Positions 38,670 through 46,943 of a DNA stretch of 64,000 nucleotides are shown here, piece after piece. How positions within the stretch are numbered: position 1 is the first letter of the stretch; every line of letters starts with the position of its first letter. The notes beneath the pieces were generated by a model. It was not told the DNA's origin and ran no database searches. It was given only the letters and a program-made list of their open reading frames with translations. The translations under genes were made by a program, and so were the position numbers. Source of the DNA: Burkholderiales bacterium (GTDB lineage Bacteria > Pseudomonadota > Gammaproteobacteria > Burkholderiales > Burkholderiaceae_C); contig JAGWTP010000005.1 of the NCBI GenBank assembly GCA_028868895.1, forward strand, positions 1-64,000, given 5' to 3'.

Positions 38670-39893
38670 CTATGCGTGCGCCGCGCGCAGCTTCAGCGCG
38701 AATTCCTGCAGCGCAGCGATGCCGCTTTCTTCCGCCTTCTTGCACCAGGCCTGCAGGTCGGCCACGAGTTGCTCGGCCGACACGTTGGTGCGCGTCCAGA
38801 GCGAGCGCAACTCTTCGCGCATCGAGACCAGCTTGGCCAGGCCCGGGCTGTGCTCGACGGCCAGCGCAATCCGCGCCTTCAGCGCGGTGGGGATCTTGTC
38901 TTCGTCGCGGTGCAGCCAGCGATTGGCCAGGCGCATGTTCTCGAGCTTGGCCGCACTGGCCAAGCCTTCGGCCTTCAGGCGTGTCACTTCGGCGCCGCTC
39001 GCATGGCGCAGGTTACGTGCGTATTTGGCCATCACCTCGTAGCGGTTGGCGATGATCGCCTCGAGCGTCTTGTCGTCGGCCACCGGCCGCACATTGCCCA
39101 GCTTGAGCATCGGCGCGGTCTTGCGCACCTTGGCCAGCCCGAGCATTTCCAGCCCGCGGATGTAGGCCCAACCGATGTCGAACTCGTAGGGCTTGACCGA
39201 CAGCTTGGCCGAGGTCGGGTAGGTGTGGTGATTGTTGTGAAGTTCTTCGCCGCCGATGATGATGCCCCACGGCGAAATGTTGGTCGACGCGTCCGGCGCC
39301 TCGAAATTGCGGTAACCCCACCAGTGGCCGATGCCGTTGATGATGCCGGCCGCGGTGATCGGGATCCACGCCATCTGCAGCGCCCACACGGCCGCGCCGA
39401 TGGCACCGAACAGCATCAGGTCGATCAGCAGCATCACGCCCACACCCTGCCAGCTGTAGCGGGTGTAGAGGTTGCGCTCGATCCAGTCGTCGGGCGTGCC
39501 GTGGCCGAACTTGGCGAGCGTTTCCTGGTTCTTGGCTTCGGCGCGGTACATCTCGCTGCCGGTCAGCAGCACCGCCTTGATGCCGCGCGTCTGCGGGCTG
39601 TGCGGATCTTCTTCGGTTTCGCACTTGGCGTGGTGCTTGCGGTGGATCGCGGTCCATTCCTTGGTGACCATGCCGGTGGTCAGCCACAGCCAGAACCGGA
39701 AGAAGTGCGACGGAATCGCGTGCAGTTCGAGCGCCCGGTGCGCCTGGGCACGGTGCAGGAAGATCGTGACCGACGCGATCGTGACGTGCGTCATCACCAG
39801 CGCCGCCAGCGCGACCTCCCACCACGTGGTCGTGACCAGGCCATTGGCCAGCCAATTGATCACAGCGTCCCGAATCAGCATCAACGAATCCAT
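38670..39893 (-). CDS. Membrane acyl-CoA/acyl-lipid desaturase (delta-9 type)
   Basis: This 407-residue di-iron membrane desaturase has three histidine boxes: HRAQAH, HRKHH and HNNHH. Hydrophobic pairs surround them (WWEVALAALVMTHVTIASVTIFL; GVGVMLLIDLMLFGAIGAAVW). It introduces a cis double bond into saturated acyl chains. The last 130 residues after the final box form a long charged helical extension, longer than in the minimal delta-9 enzymes. The start ATG at 39893 follows a TACAAT -10 box at 39935-39930. Confidence 0.9.
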   Translation of the reverse strand: MDSLMLIRDAVINWLANGLVTTTWWEVALAALVMTHVTIASVTIFLHRAQAHRALELHAIPSHFFRFWLWLTTGMVTKEWTAIHRKHHAKCETEEDPHSPQTRGIKAVLLTGSEMYRAEAKNQETLAKFGHGTPDDWIERNLYTRYSWQGVGVMLLIDLMLFGAIGAAVWALQMAWIPITAAGIINGIGHWWGYRNFEAPDASTNISPWGIIIGGEELHNNHHTYPTSAKLSVKPYEFDIGWAYIRGLEMLGLAKVRKTAPMLKLGNVRPVADDKTLEAIIANRYEVMAKYARNLRHASGAEVTRLKAEGLASAAKLENMRLANRWLHRDEDKIPTALKARIALAVEHSPGLAKLVSMREELRSLWTRTNVSAEQLVADLQAWCKKAEESGIAALQEFALKLRAAHA

Positions 39894-40062
39894 GAATACC
39901 TTTGCGTCTGCATGAAAAGCAGGTGCAAGATTGTAAGGGACGGCCCCCGCGGCAATCCCCTTCGAATTGGCGGGCAAGCAGCCGCCTGTTCGACCCATCT
40001 CGAGCCGAATCGGTGAAACGCAACCAAGGGATCAACCGGCATCGGTAGCGCGCATCGACGCG

Positions 40063-41322
40063 TCAGCGACGCTCCCACACCGCCGCGAAGAATCCGTCGG
40101 TGCCATGACGGTGCGGCCACAGGCGCAGGAAGTCGCCGCGCACCAGCGTTGGCGCGTCGGCGATGTGCGCCTTGGTCAGCACCTCGAGCGCCGGTACCGC
40201 CTTGAAGTCGCGGTCGCGTTCGGCCGTGAAGGCCTGCGCGATCTCCTCGTTCTCGGCGTCGAGCAGGCTGCAGGTCGCGTAGACGAGCCGGCCGCCCGGC
40301 TTCACCAGGCGCGCGGCACTCGCCAGGATCGCAGCCTGCTTGACCCGCAGTTCGTCGACCGACTGCGGCGTCTGGCGCCACTTCAGGTCGGGGTTGCGGC
40401 GCAGCGTGCCCAGGCCCGAACACGGCGCGTCGACGAGCACGCGGTCGAGCTTGCCCGCCAGGCGCTTGATGCGCTCGTCGCGCTCGTGGGCGATCTGCAC
40501 CGGGTAAACGTTGGACAGCCCGCTGCGCGCCAGCCGCGGCTTGAGCGACGCGAGCCGGTGGCCCGAGGTGTCGAACGCGTACAGGCGCCCGGTGTTGCGC
40601 ATCTCGGCGCCGAGCGCCAGCGTCTTGCCGCCGGCACCGGCGCAGAAGTCGGCCACCATCTCGCTGCGCTTGGCACCGAGCATCAGCGCCAGCAACTGGC
40701 TGCCTTCGTCCTGCACTTCGACATCGCCGCGCAGGAACACGGCGAGCTTGTGCAGCGCCGGCTTGCCGGCGATGCGCAGCCCCAGCGGCGAGTACGGCGT
40801 GGGCAGCGCTTCGATGCCTTCGGCCTTGAACGCCGCCTGCACCTCGTCGCGCTTGGCCTTGAAGGCGTTGACGCGCAGGTCCAGCGGCGCACTCTGGTTC
40901 ATCGCCTCGACCAGCGGCCAGAACTCGTCGCCGAGCGCAGCCTGCAGCCGCTGCGCCAGCCATTCCGGCAGGTTGTGGCGCAGCTTGTCGGGCAACGCCG
41001 CGCGGTCGATCGTGCCAACCTGCGCGAGCCACTGCTGCTCGGTGTCGCTCAGCGCCGCGCGCAGGAACGCCTCGTTGCCCTGCCAGGCCAGCACCGCCAG
41101 GCGGCGCTCCATCTCACCCTTGCCCGACTGCGCCAGGTGCTGGTACAGCAGACGCTCGCGCAGCACCGTGTAGGTGGTCTCGGCCAGCGTGTGGCGCTCG
41201 CGCATGCCCAGCGTGCGATGCTGGCGGAAGAAGTCGGAGACGACGCCGTCGGCCGGGTGCTGCAGTTGCAACACCCGATGGATCAGTTCGGTGGAGAGTT
41301 CGAGCAAGGCGTTCGGGTGCAT
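40063..41322 (-). CDS. RsmB/NOP-family rRNA (cytosine-C5)-methyltransferase
   Basis: This 419-residue enzyme methylates a cytosine in 16S rRNA. The SAM motif is VADFCAGAGGKTLALGA. The two cysteines of the m5C mechanism are in VLVDAPCSGLGTLRRNPD and VYATCSLLDAENEE. The N-terminal 120 residues are helical and NusB-like in appearance, as in RsmB, although identity as RsmB itself rather than a paralogue is not certain. It is divergent from the next gene by 20 bases. Confidence 0.88.
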   Translation of the reverse strand: MHPNALLELSTELIHRVLQLQHPADGVVSDFFRQHRTLGMRERHTLAETTYTVLRERLLYQHLAQSGKGEMERRLAVLAWQGNEAFLRAALSDTEQQWLAQVGTIDRAALPDKLRHNLPEWLAQRLQAALGDEFWPLVEAMNQSAPLDLRVNAFKAKRDEVQAAFKAEGIEALPTPYSPLGLRIAGKPALHKLAVFLRGDVEVQDEGSQLLALMLGAKRSEMVADFCAGAGGKTLALGAEMRNTGRLYAFDTSGHRLASLKPRLARSGLSNVYPVQIAHERDERIKRLAGKLDRVLVDAPCSGLGTLRRNPDLKWRQTPQSVDELRVKQAAILASAARLVKPGGRLVYATCSLLDAENEEIAQAFTAERDRDFKAVPALEVLTKAHIADAPTLVRGDFLRLWPHRHGTDGFFAAVWERR

Positions 41323-41342
41323 CGCCAGATTATCCTTGCCGC

Positions 41343-41987
41343 ATGCTCAGACACGTACGCAATCGCCCCCGGATGTTCATCGCTGCCGCCGTCGGCCTGG
41401 CCGTTGCGATCGTGGTCCCGGGCATCGGCAGCGCACTGACGCGCGCGCTGCTCGGCTGGAACGTCGGCGTGTGGTTGTTCCTGGTGCTGATCGGGTTGAT
41501 GATGCTGCGCGCCGACCACGACCGGCTGCGCCGCGTCGCGGTCGCGCAGGCCGAAGGCGCGGCCACCGTGCTGGCAGTCGTCAGCGTTGCGGCGGTTGTC
41601 AGCATCGTCGCGATCGTGTTCGAGTTGTCCACCGCCAAGCAGCCGGGCGCGCACTACGCGTTGCCGCATGCGCTGTTTGCACTCACCACCGTGGCCGGAG
41701 CGTGGTTGCTGCTGCCCACGCTGTTCGCGATGAACTACGCCAGCCTGTACTACCTCACCGGGCACGGCGATGGGCTGCAGTTTCCGAGCACCGAGGCCGG
41801 CTTCAAGCCCGACTACGCCGACTTTCTGTATTTCTCGTTCACGATCGCGGTGGCCTCGCAGACCGCCGATGTGTCGATCTGTACGCGCCCGATGCGCCGT
41901 CTCGTGCTGCTGCAGTCGGTGCTGTCGTTCGTGTTCAACACGACCATCCTCGCGTTCACGATCAACATCGCGGCGAGCCTGTTCTGA
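41343..41987 (+). CDS. DUF1345-family integral membrane protein
   Basis: This 214-residue protein has about five hydrophobic helices (FIAAAVGLAVAIVVPGIG; VWLFLVLIGLMMLRADHDRLRR; ATVLAVVSVAAVVSIVAIVFEL; HALFALTTVAGAWLLLPTLFAM; VLLQSVLSFVFNTTILAFTINIAASLF). The DUF1345 hallmark DFLYFSFTIAVASQTADVSI is present; it resembles ion-channel pore regions, but no function is established. The gene starts one TTGCCGC motif after the divergent rsmB-like start and is convergent with purN. Confidence 0.85.
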   Translation: MLRHVRNRPRMFIAAAVGLAVAIVVPGIGSALTRALLGWNVGVWLFLVLIGLMMLRADHDRLRRVAVAQAEGAATVLAVVSVAAVVSIVAIVFELSTAKQPGAHYALPHALFALTTVAGAWLLLPTLFAMNYASLYYLTGHGDGLQFPSTEAGFKPDYADFLYFSFTIAVASQTADVSICTRPMRRLVLLQSVLSFVFNTTILAFTINIAASLF

Positions 41988-42015
41988 CGCCGCGTCGGCG
42001 CCGCGCCGGCCCGCG

Positions 42016-42642
42016 CTACAGGAAGAGTTGCGGCTCGCCCTGCGTGTGCGTGACGACGCCACCGTCCAGGCGCAACTGATCGTGCACCAGCCAGCTCAGC
42101 GCGCGCGGGTACATCACGTGCTCGCGCTCGAGCACGCGCGCCGACAACGCCTCGGGCGTGTCGCCGGGCAGCACCGGCACCACGGCCTGCGCGATGATCG
42201 GCCCATGATCGAGCGCGGGTGTCACGAAGTGCACCGTCGCGCCGGCCAGCTTGCAGCCGGCCTCGATCGCGCGGCGGTGCGTGTGCAGGCCGGTGAACGC
42301 CGGCAGCAGCGACGGGTGCACGTTGACCAGGCGCCCCGCGAAGCGCGCGACAAACCCGTCGGTCAGGATGCGCATGAAACCCGCCAGCGCCACCGCATCG
42401 GGCGCGTAACCTTCGATGGCACTGGCCAGCGCAGCGTCGAAGTCTTCGCGCGACGCGTAGGCCCTGTGATCGACGACCGCCGTGGCGATGCCCTGCCGCT
42501 GCGCGAACGCCAGCCCCGCCGCGTCGGCCCGGTTGCTGACCACGGCCACGACCTGTGCGCTCCAGCGTTCGGCTGCACACGCGCGCACGATGGCTTGCAT
42601 GTTCGAGCCGCGGCCCGAGATCAGGATGACGATGCGTTTCAC
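42016..42642 (-). CDS. purN: Phosphoribosylglycinamide formyltransferase 1
   Basis: This 208-residue enzyme formylates GAR with 10-formyl-THF in purine synthesis. Motifs are ILISGRGSNMQ at the N-terminus (phosphate loop) and VNVHPSLLPAFTGLHTHRRA with the catalytic Asn-x-His. GATVHFVTPALDHGPIIAQ carries the catalytic Asp. The GTG at 42642 gives VKRIVILISG, the standard start; the ATG farther upstream would run into the divergent trpS promoter. Confidence 0.95.
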   Translation of the reverse strand: MKRIVILISGRGSNMQAIVRACAAERWSAQVVAVVSNRADAAGLAFAQRQGIATAVVDHRAYASREDFDAALASAIEGYAPDAVALAGFMRILTDGFVARFAGRLVNVHPSLLPAFTGLHTHRRAIEAGCKLAGATVHFVTPALDHGPIIAQAVVPVLPGDTPEALSARVLEREHVMYPRALSWLVHDQLRLDGGVVTHTQGEPQLFL

Positions 42643-42663
42643 AGGGCGCGCAGTGTAGCCGCC

Positions 42664-42669
42664 TACAAT
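42664..42669 (+). promoter_or_regulatory. -10 box of the Fe-S type trpS gene
   Basis: TACAAT ends eight bases before the ATG at 42678. Transcription from it would begin at or within two bases of the start codon, so the message would be leaderless. No other start codon within the next dozen residues fits the protein better than the first. Confidence 0.5.
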
Positions 42670-42677
42670 TTCTGCCG

Positions 42678-43703
42678 ATGGATGCACCCGTTCCCGCCAG
42701 CCCGCGCCCGCGCTCCAGAGTGGTGTCGGGCATGCGCCCGACCGGCGCGCTCCACCTGGGCCACTACCATGGCGCGCTGAAGAACTGGGTGCGGCTGCAG
42801 CACGACCATGAGTGCTACTTCTTCGTCGCCGACTGGCACGCGCTGACCACCCACTACGCCGACCGCGAAGACCTGGAGCGCAACGTCTACGACATGGTCG
42901 TCGACTGGCTCGCCGCCGGCATCGACCCCGACCGCGCCACGCTGTTCATCCAGAGCCGATTGCCCGAACACGCCGAGCTGTTCGCGCTGCTCGCGATGGG
43001 CACGCCGTTGTCGTGGCTCGAGCGCGTGCCCAGCTACAAGGACCAGATCAAGGCGCTTACGGGCCGCGACCTCGCCACCTATGGCTTCCTCGGCTACCCG
43101 CTGCTGCAGGCGGCCGACATCCTGATCTACAAGGCCGCGCTCGTGCCGGTCGGCGAAGACCAGGCGCCGCACGTCGAGATCACGCGCGAGGTGGCGCGCC
43201 GCTTCAACCACCTGTACGGCGGCGGCAACACCGTGTTGCCGGAGCCCGCGGTGCTGCTCACCGAAGTGAGCAAGCTGCCCGGACTCGACGGCGCGAAGAT
43301 GAGCAAGAGCCTGGCCAACGACATCGCAATGCGCGAGGAACCGGCCGAAGTCGAACGCAAGATCCGGCGCATGCCGACCGACCCCGACCGGGTTCGCCGC
43401 ACCGACCGCGGCAACCCCGAACGCTGCCCGGTCTGGCAGTTCCACCGCGTCTACTCCGACACCGACACGCAGGCCTGGGTCACCCAAGGCTGCACCACCG
43501 CCGGCATCGGCTGCCTCGAGTGCAAGCAGCCGGTGATCGACGCGATCGTGCGCCAGCAGGCCCCGTGGCGCGAGCGCGCCGAAGCCTATCTGAGCAACCC
43601 GAAACAGGTGCACTGGATCGTCGAGGTCGGCACCGAACGCGCGCGCGCTCGGGCCCGGCAGACCATGCGCGAGGTGCGCGGAGCGATGGGGCTGGTGTAC
43701 TGA
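42678..43703 (+). CDS. trpS: Tryptophanyl-tRNA synthetase, iron-sulfur (Thermotoga-like) type
   Basis: This 341-residue class I aminoacyl-tRNA synthetase joins tryptophan to tRNA-Trp. The first signature is SGMRPTGALHLGHYHGAL (HIGH variant) and the second is GAKMSKSLAND (KMSKS). It closely follows the Thermotoga maritima enzyme known to hold a [4Fe-4S] cluster: Cys250, Cys272, Cys279 and Cys282 (CPVW..., GCTTAGIGCLECK) give spacing x21-x6-x2. A second, quite different TrpRS is encoded convergently at 43919-45232. Having two suggests specialised roles, for instance growth conditions, metal state or inhibitor tolerance. Confidence 0.92.
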   Translation: MDAPVPASPRPRSRVVSGMRPTGALHLGHYHGALKNWVRLQHDHECYFFVADWHALTTHYADREDLERNVYDMVVDWLAAGIDPDRATLFIQSRLPEHAELFALLAMGTPLSWLERVPSYKDQIKALTGRDLATYGFLGYPLLQAADILIYKAALVPVGEDQAPHVEITREVARRFNHLYGGGNTVLPEPAVLLTEVSKLPGLDGAKMSKSLANDIAMREEPAEVERKIRRMPTDPDRVRRTDRGNPERCPVWQFHRVYSDTDTQAWVTQGCTTAGIGCLECKQPVIDAIVRQQAPWRERAEAYLSNPKQVHWIVEVGTERARARARQTMREVRGAMGLVY

Positions 43704-43918
43704 GGGCGGCGCGGTGTTGGTCGGGACGGCCGGAGTTCGGATGTTTGGGAGGGTTGGCAAGCAACCCACATTCGTCATTGCTACGACGTGTTGCGCTTGG
43801 GACTTGAAACCGGCCTGCTACGTCGCTGACGAGTGTCTTGGTCAGCTGGTGAACGAACTAATCCACACGCGGCCGAAACCCCCGAGGCGAGGCAAGCGCC
43901 CTGCCCCTCCCGGCCCGC

Positions 43919-45232
43919 TCAGGACGCCGGCGACACCACCGCAGCTGCACCCAGCAACGCCAGCGCATCCTCAACCTCCCGCACGCTGACACTGTCACCG
44001 CGTGCCACCGGCGCGTCGGCCACGGCACCGGAGGTCTTCAGCCGCGCCACCCACTGTCCGGCGTCGCGGCCCGAGTCGAACGCGGCGCTTTGCAGCAGCA
44101 CGCGACCATCGCTCGCGGTGAGCTTGAAATAGAACTTGCCATCGGTCTCTCGGTATTGCTTGAAGACCGGCAGCGCGGGTCGGGCCTTCGCTTCGACCGC
44201 CACCGGCGCGACAACGGCCACCATCGGGCGCAGGCCGACCGCGTGGCGCAGCTCCTTCAGGAACGGCGCCGCCAGCGCGCGCGCCTTGCGGGCGCCGTCG
44301 AGCAGCGTCTGCTCGATGCGCTGCGGGTGCGCGACCAGCTCGGCGTAGCGTGCGCGCATCGGCGCGATGTCGCGCTCGATGCGCGCGACCACCTGCGCCT
44401 TCGCGTCGCCCCAGCCCAGGCCGGCGCGCAGCGCGGCGCGCAGCGCGGCACGCTCGGCGTCGTCGGCGAAGGCATCGAAGATCGCGACCAGTTGCGCGCC
44501 TTCCGGCTCCTTCGGCTCGCCCGGCGCGCGCGAGTCGGTGACAACCCGCGCCAGCGCGTCGCGCAGGCCCGCCGCACCGCCCTCGAACAGCGGCACGGTG
44601 TTGTCGTAGCTCTTGCTCATCTTGCGGCCGTCCAGGCCCGGCAGCATCGCCACGCGTTCGTCGATGTCGGCCTGCGGCAGCACGAACAGCTCGCGCCCGG
44701 CGCCGAACAGGTGGTTGAAGCGCTGCGCCAGGTCGCGCGCCATCTCGATGTGCTGGACCTGGTCGCGCCCCACCGGCACGCGGTGGGCGTTGAACATCAG
44801 GATGTCGGCGGCCATCAGGATCGGGTAACTGAACAGCCCCATCGTGATGCCGGCGTCGAGGTCTTCGCCGGCGGCCAGGTTGGCGTCGGTCGCGGCCTTG
44901 TAGGCATGGGCGCGGTTCATCAAGCCCTTGGAAGCGACGCAGGTCAGCAGCCAGGTGAGCTCGGGGATCTCGGGGATGTCGCTTTGCCGGTAGAACGTGA
45001 CGCGCGCGGGGTCGAGCCCCGCGGCCAGCCAGGTCGCGGCGATCTCCAGGCGCGAGCGTTCGATGCGCGCCGGCTCGTCGCACTTGATCAGCGCGTGGTA
45101 GTCGGCCAGGAAGAAGAAGCTCTCGACGCCCGGCTCCAGGCTGGCCTGGATGGCGGGGCGGATCGCGCCCACGTAGTTGCCCAGGTGCGGGGTGCCCGTG
45201 GTGGTGATGCCGGTGAGGACGCGTTCGGTCAT
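43919..45232 (-). CDS. trpS: Tryptophanyl-tRNA synthetase with C-terminal DUF1508/YegP-like domain
   Basis: This 437-residue TrpRS has TGITTTGTPHLGNYVGAI (HIGH variant) and GRKMSKSYDN (KMSKS). It lacks the Fe-S cysteines of its neighbour. Catalytic residues end near 340. The last 90 residues form a separate module, VFKQYRETDGKFYFKLTASDG with LLQSAAFDSGRDAG, that looks like a DUF1508/YegP repeat and is seen in several Burkholderiales TrpRS. The start (MTERVLTGITT) is clear. Upstream genes ridA and plsY lie on the same strand, 64 bases away. Confidence 0.92.
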   Translation of the reverse strand: MTERVLTGITTTGTPHLGNYVGAIRPAIQASLEPGVESFFFLADYHALIKCDEPARIERSRLEIAATWLAAGLDPARVTFYRQSDIPEIPELTWLLTCVASKGLMNRAHAYKAATDANLAAGEDLDAGITMGLFSYPILMAADILMFNAHRVPVGRDQVQHIEMARDLAQRFNHLFGAGRELFVLPQADIDERVAMLPGLDGRKMSKSYDNTVPLFEGGAAGLRDALARVVTDSRAPGEPKEPEGAQLVAIFDAFADDAERAALRAALRAGLGWGDAKAQVVARIERDIAPMRARYAELVAHPQRIEQTLLDGARKARALAAPFLKELRHAVGLRPMVAVVAPVAVEAKARPALPVFKQYRETDGKFYFKLTASDGRVLLQSAAFDSGRDAGQWVARLKTSGAVADAPVARGDSVSVREVEDALALLGAAAVVSPAS

Positions 45233-45296
45233 GGAGGCGGGGGTCGGGTGGATTGCGGCGCGCGTTGCAGCGACGACGGGGCGAGTCGCACCGCGC

Positions 45297-45650
45297 TCAC
45301 ACCGCCGCGGTGACGACCATTTCGATCTTCCATTCGGGCCGCGCCAGCATGGCCTGCACGGTGGCGCGCGGCGGGGCGTCGCCGGGCGCGACCCAGTCGT
45401 CCCAGACCTCGTTCAGCGCCGCGAAGTCGGCCAGGTCGCGGATGAAGATCTGGCACATCAGGATGTGCGCCTTGTCGGTGCCGGCCTCGGCCAGCAGCTT
45501 GTCGATCATCGCCAGCACCTGCGCGGTCTGGCCGCGGATGTCCTGGCTGGCATCGCTCGCCACCTGGCCGGCGAGATAGACGGTGCCGTTGTAGACCGTC
45601 ATCTCCGACAGCCGGTCGCCGACGTGGAAGCGGCGCAGTCCCTGGTTCAT
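45297..45650 (-). CDS. RidA/YjgF-family protein
   Basis: This 117-residue member of the RidA family (reactive imine/enamine deaminase or related) has [51 protein letters not shown] and the [10 protein letters not shown] segment, in which the conserved arginine is present. The first ATG overlaps the plsY stop. It probably hydrolyses reactive enamines from PLP enzymes, but many RidA subfamilies lack that activity. Confidence 0.88.
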   Translation of the reverse strand: MNQGLRRFHVGDRLSEMTVYNGTVYLAGQVASDASQDIRGQTAQVLAMIDKLLAEAGTDKAHILMCQIFIRDLADFAALNEVWDDWVAPGDAPPRATVQAMLARPEWKIEMVVTAAV

Positions 45651-46357
45651 GGTTTGGCTCCGTGCTTGTGGGTGGATTTCGATGCGGGCTTGTGGGCGTG
45701 GCCGGACGCATGCTTGTGCGCGGGCGCGGCCATCGGCACGACCGGGGCCGCCTTCTGGCCGATCCGGCTCTCGGTGCCCTTCAGCAGCTTCTGGATGTTG
45801 CCGCGGTGGCGCCAGACCAACAGCCCGCCCATGAACATGACGGCGACCGCGGTCGGGCCGCCGCCCCAGATCAGCAACTGGTAGAACGGCGCGAACACCG
45901 CCGCGACGATCGCCGCCAGCGACGAGTAGCGCGAGAAGGCGGCGATGATCACCCAGGTGACCAGCGTCGCCAGCCCCAGCCAGGGGTTCAGCCCGAGCAG
46001 CACGCCGGCCGCGGTGGCCACGCCCTTGCCGCCCTTGAACTTGAAGTACACCGGCCAGAGGTGGCCGCAAAACGCCATCAGCCCGACCAGCGCCATCGTG
46101 CCCTCGCCCAAGCCGAACGGCGCGCCGTACCTCTGCACCGCGAGCACCGGCAGGTAGCCCTTGAGCGCGTCGAGCAGCAGCGTCAGCACCGCGGCCAGCT
46201 TGTTGCCCGAGCGCAGCACGTTGGTCGCGCCGGGGTTGCCCGACCCGTAGGTGCGCGGATCGTTCAACCCCATCACCCGGCTGACGATGACCGCGAACGA
46301 CAGCGAGCCGACCAGGTAGGCGGCCAGCGCGGCGAACGCGGGGTACAGGGCAGTCAT
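45647..46357 (-). CDS. plsY: Acyl-phosphate:glycerol-3-phosphate acyltransferase
   Basis: This 236-residue membrane enzyme makes lysophosphatidic acid from acyl phosphate. It has [31 protein letters not shown] and [15 protein letters not shown], the three conserved loops of PlsY, between five hydrophobic segments. The last 35 residues form a Lys/His/Ala/Pro-rich tail ([20 protein letters not shown]) not needed by the family. The start at 46357 is chosen over a Pro-rich upstream leader. Confidence 0.94.
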   Translation of the reverse strand: MTALYPAFAALAAYLVGSLSFAVIVSRVMGLNDPRTYGSGNPGATNVLRSGNKLAAVLTLLLDALKGYLPVLAVQRYGAPFGLGEGTMALVGLMAFCGHLWPVYFKFKGGKGVATAAGVLLGLNPWLGLATLVTWVIIAAFSRYSSLAAIVAAVFAPFYQLLIWGGGPTAVAVMFMGGLLVWRHRGNIQKLLKGTESRIGQKAAPVVPMAAPAHKHASGHAHKPASKSTHKHGAKP

Positions 46358-46424
46358 GGGCGGTGGGGGTGCATTGCGGTGGCCGGTATTCTGCACTCGC
46401 CGTGCGCGCCCGCCGCGGCGCGCT

Positions 46425-46910
46425 TCACAGCGCGCAGTGCACCGGCGTGGCGGCCAGCAGTTCGGTGAGCACGCCCGGCGCCAGGCCCACCAGGTAGCCG
46501 CGCCGCCCGCCGTTGATGCAGATGCGCGGCAGCGCCAGCGCGGTGGCTTCCACGTACACGGGCAGCGCCTTCTTCGTGCCGAACGGCGAGGTGCCGCCGA
46601 CCTGGTAGCCGCTGTGGCGCTGCGCCGCCTCGGGCGTGCAGGGCTCGATCGACTTGGCGCCGATCTGCCGCGCCAGGTTCTTCGTGCTGACCTGCTTGTC
46701 GCCGTGCATCAGCACGATCAGCGGCCGGGCGCGTTCGTCCTGCATCACCAGCGTCTTGATGACCGCGTGCTCGGCCACGCCGAGCTGGCGCGCCGACTCG
46801 GCCGTGCCGCCATGCTCGACGTAGTCGTAGACGTGCTCGGTGAAGCTCACGCCATGGCGGCGCAGGAACTGCGTGGCCGGGGTCTCGCTGACATGCGCGC
46901 TCTTTTTCAT
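46425..46910 (-). CDS. ybaK: YbaK/EbsC-type aminoacyl-tRNA deacylase
   Basis: This 161-residue protein belongs to the Cys-tRNA(Pro) deacylase family that clears cysteine mischarged to tRNA-Pro. It starts [16 protein letters not shown] and has [16 protein letters not shown], with the conserved lysine. [18 protein letters not shown] is the family hallmark, and [13 protein letters not shown] is near the C-terminus. It lies between plsY and gshA. Confidence 0.9.
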   Translation of the reverse strand: MKKSAHVSETPATQFLRRHGVSFTEHVYDYVEHGGTAESARQLGVAEHAVIKTLVMQDERARPLIVLMHGDKQVSTKNLARQIGAKSIEPCTPEAAQRHSGYQVGGTSPFGTKKALPVYVEATALALPRICINGGRRGYLVGLAPGVLTELLAATPVHCAL

Positions 46911-46943
46911 GGCCGGCGAGTCTATCGGCCGGCGGCGCGGCGT

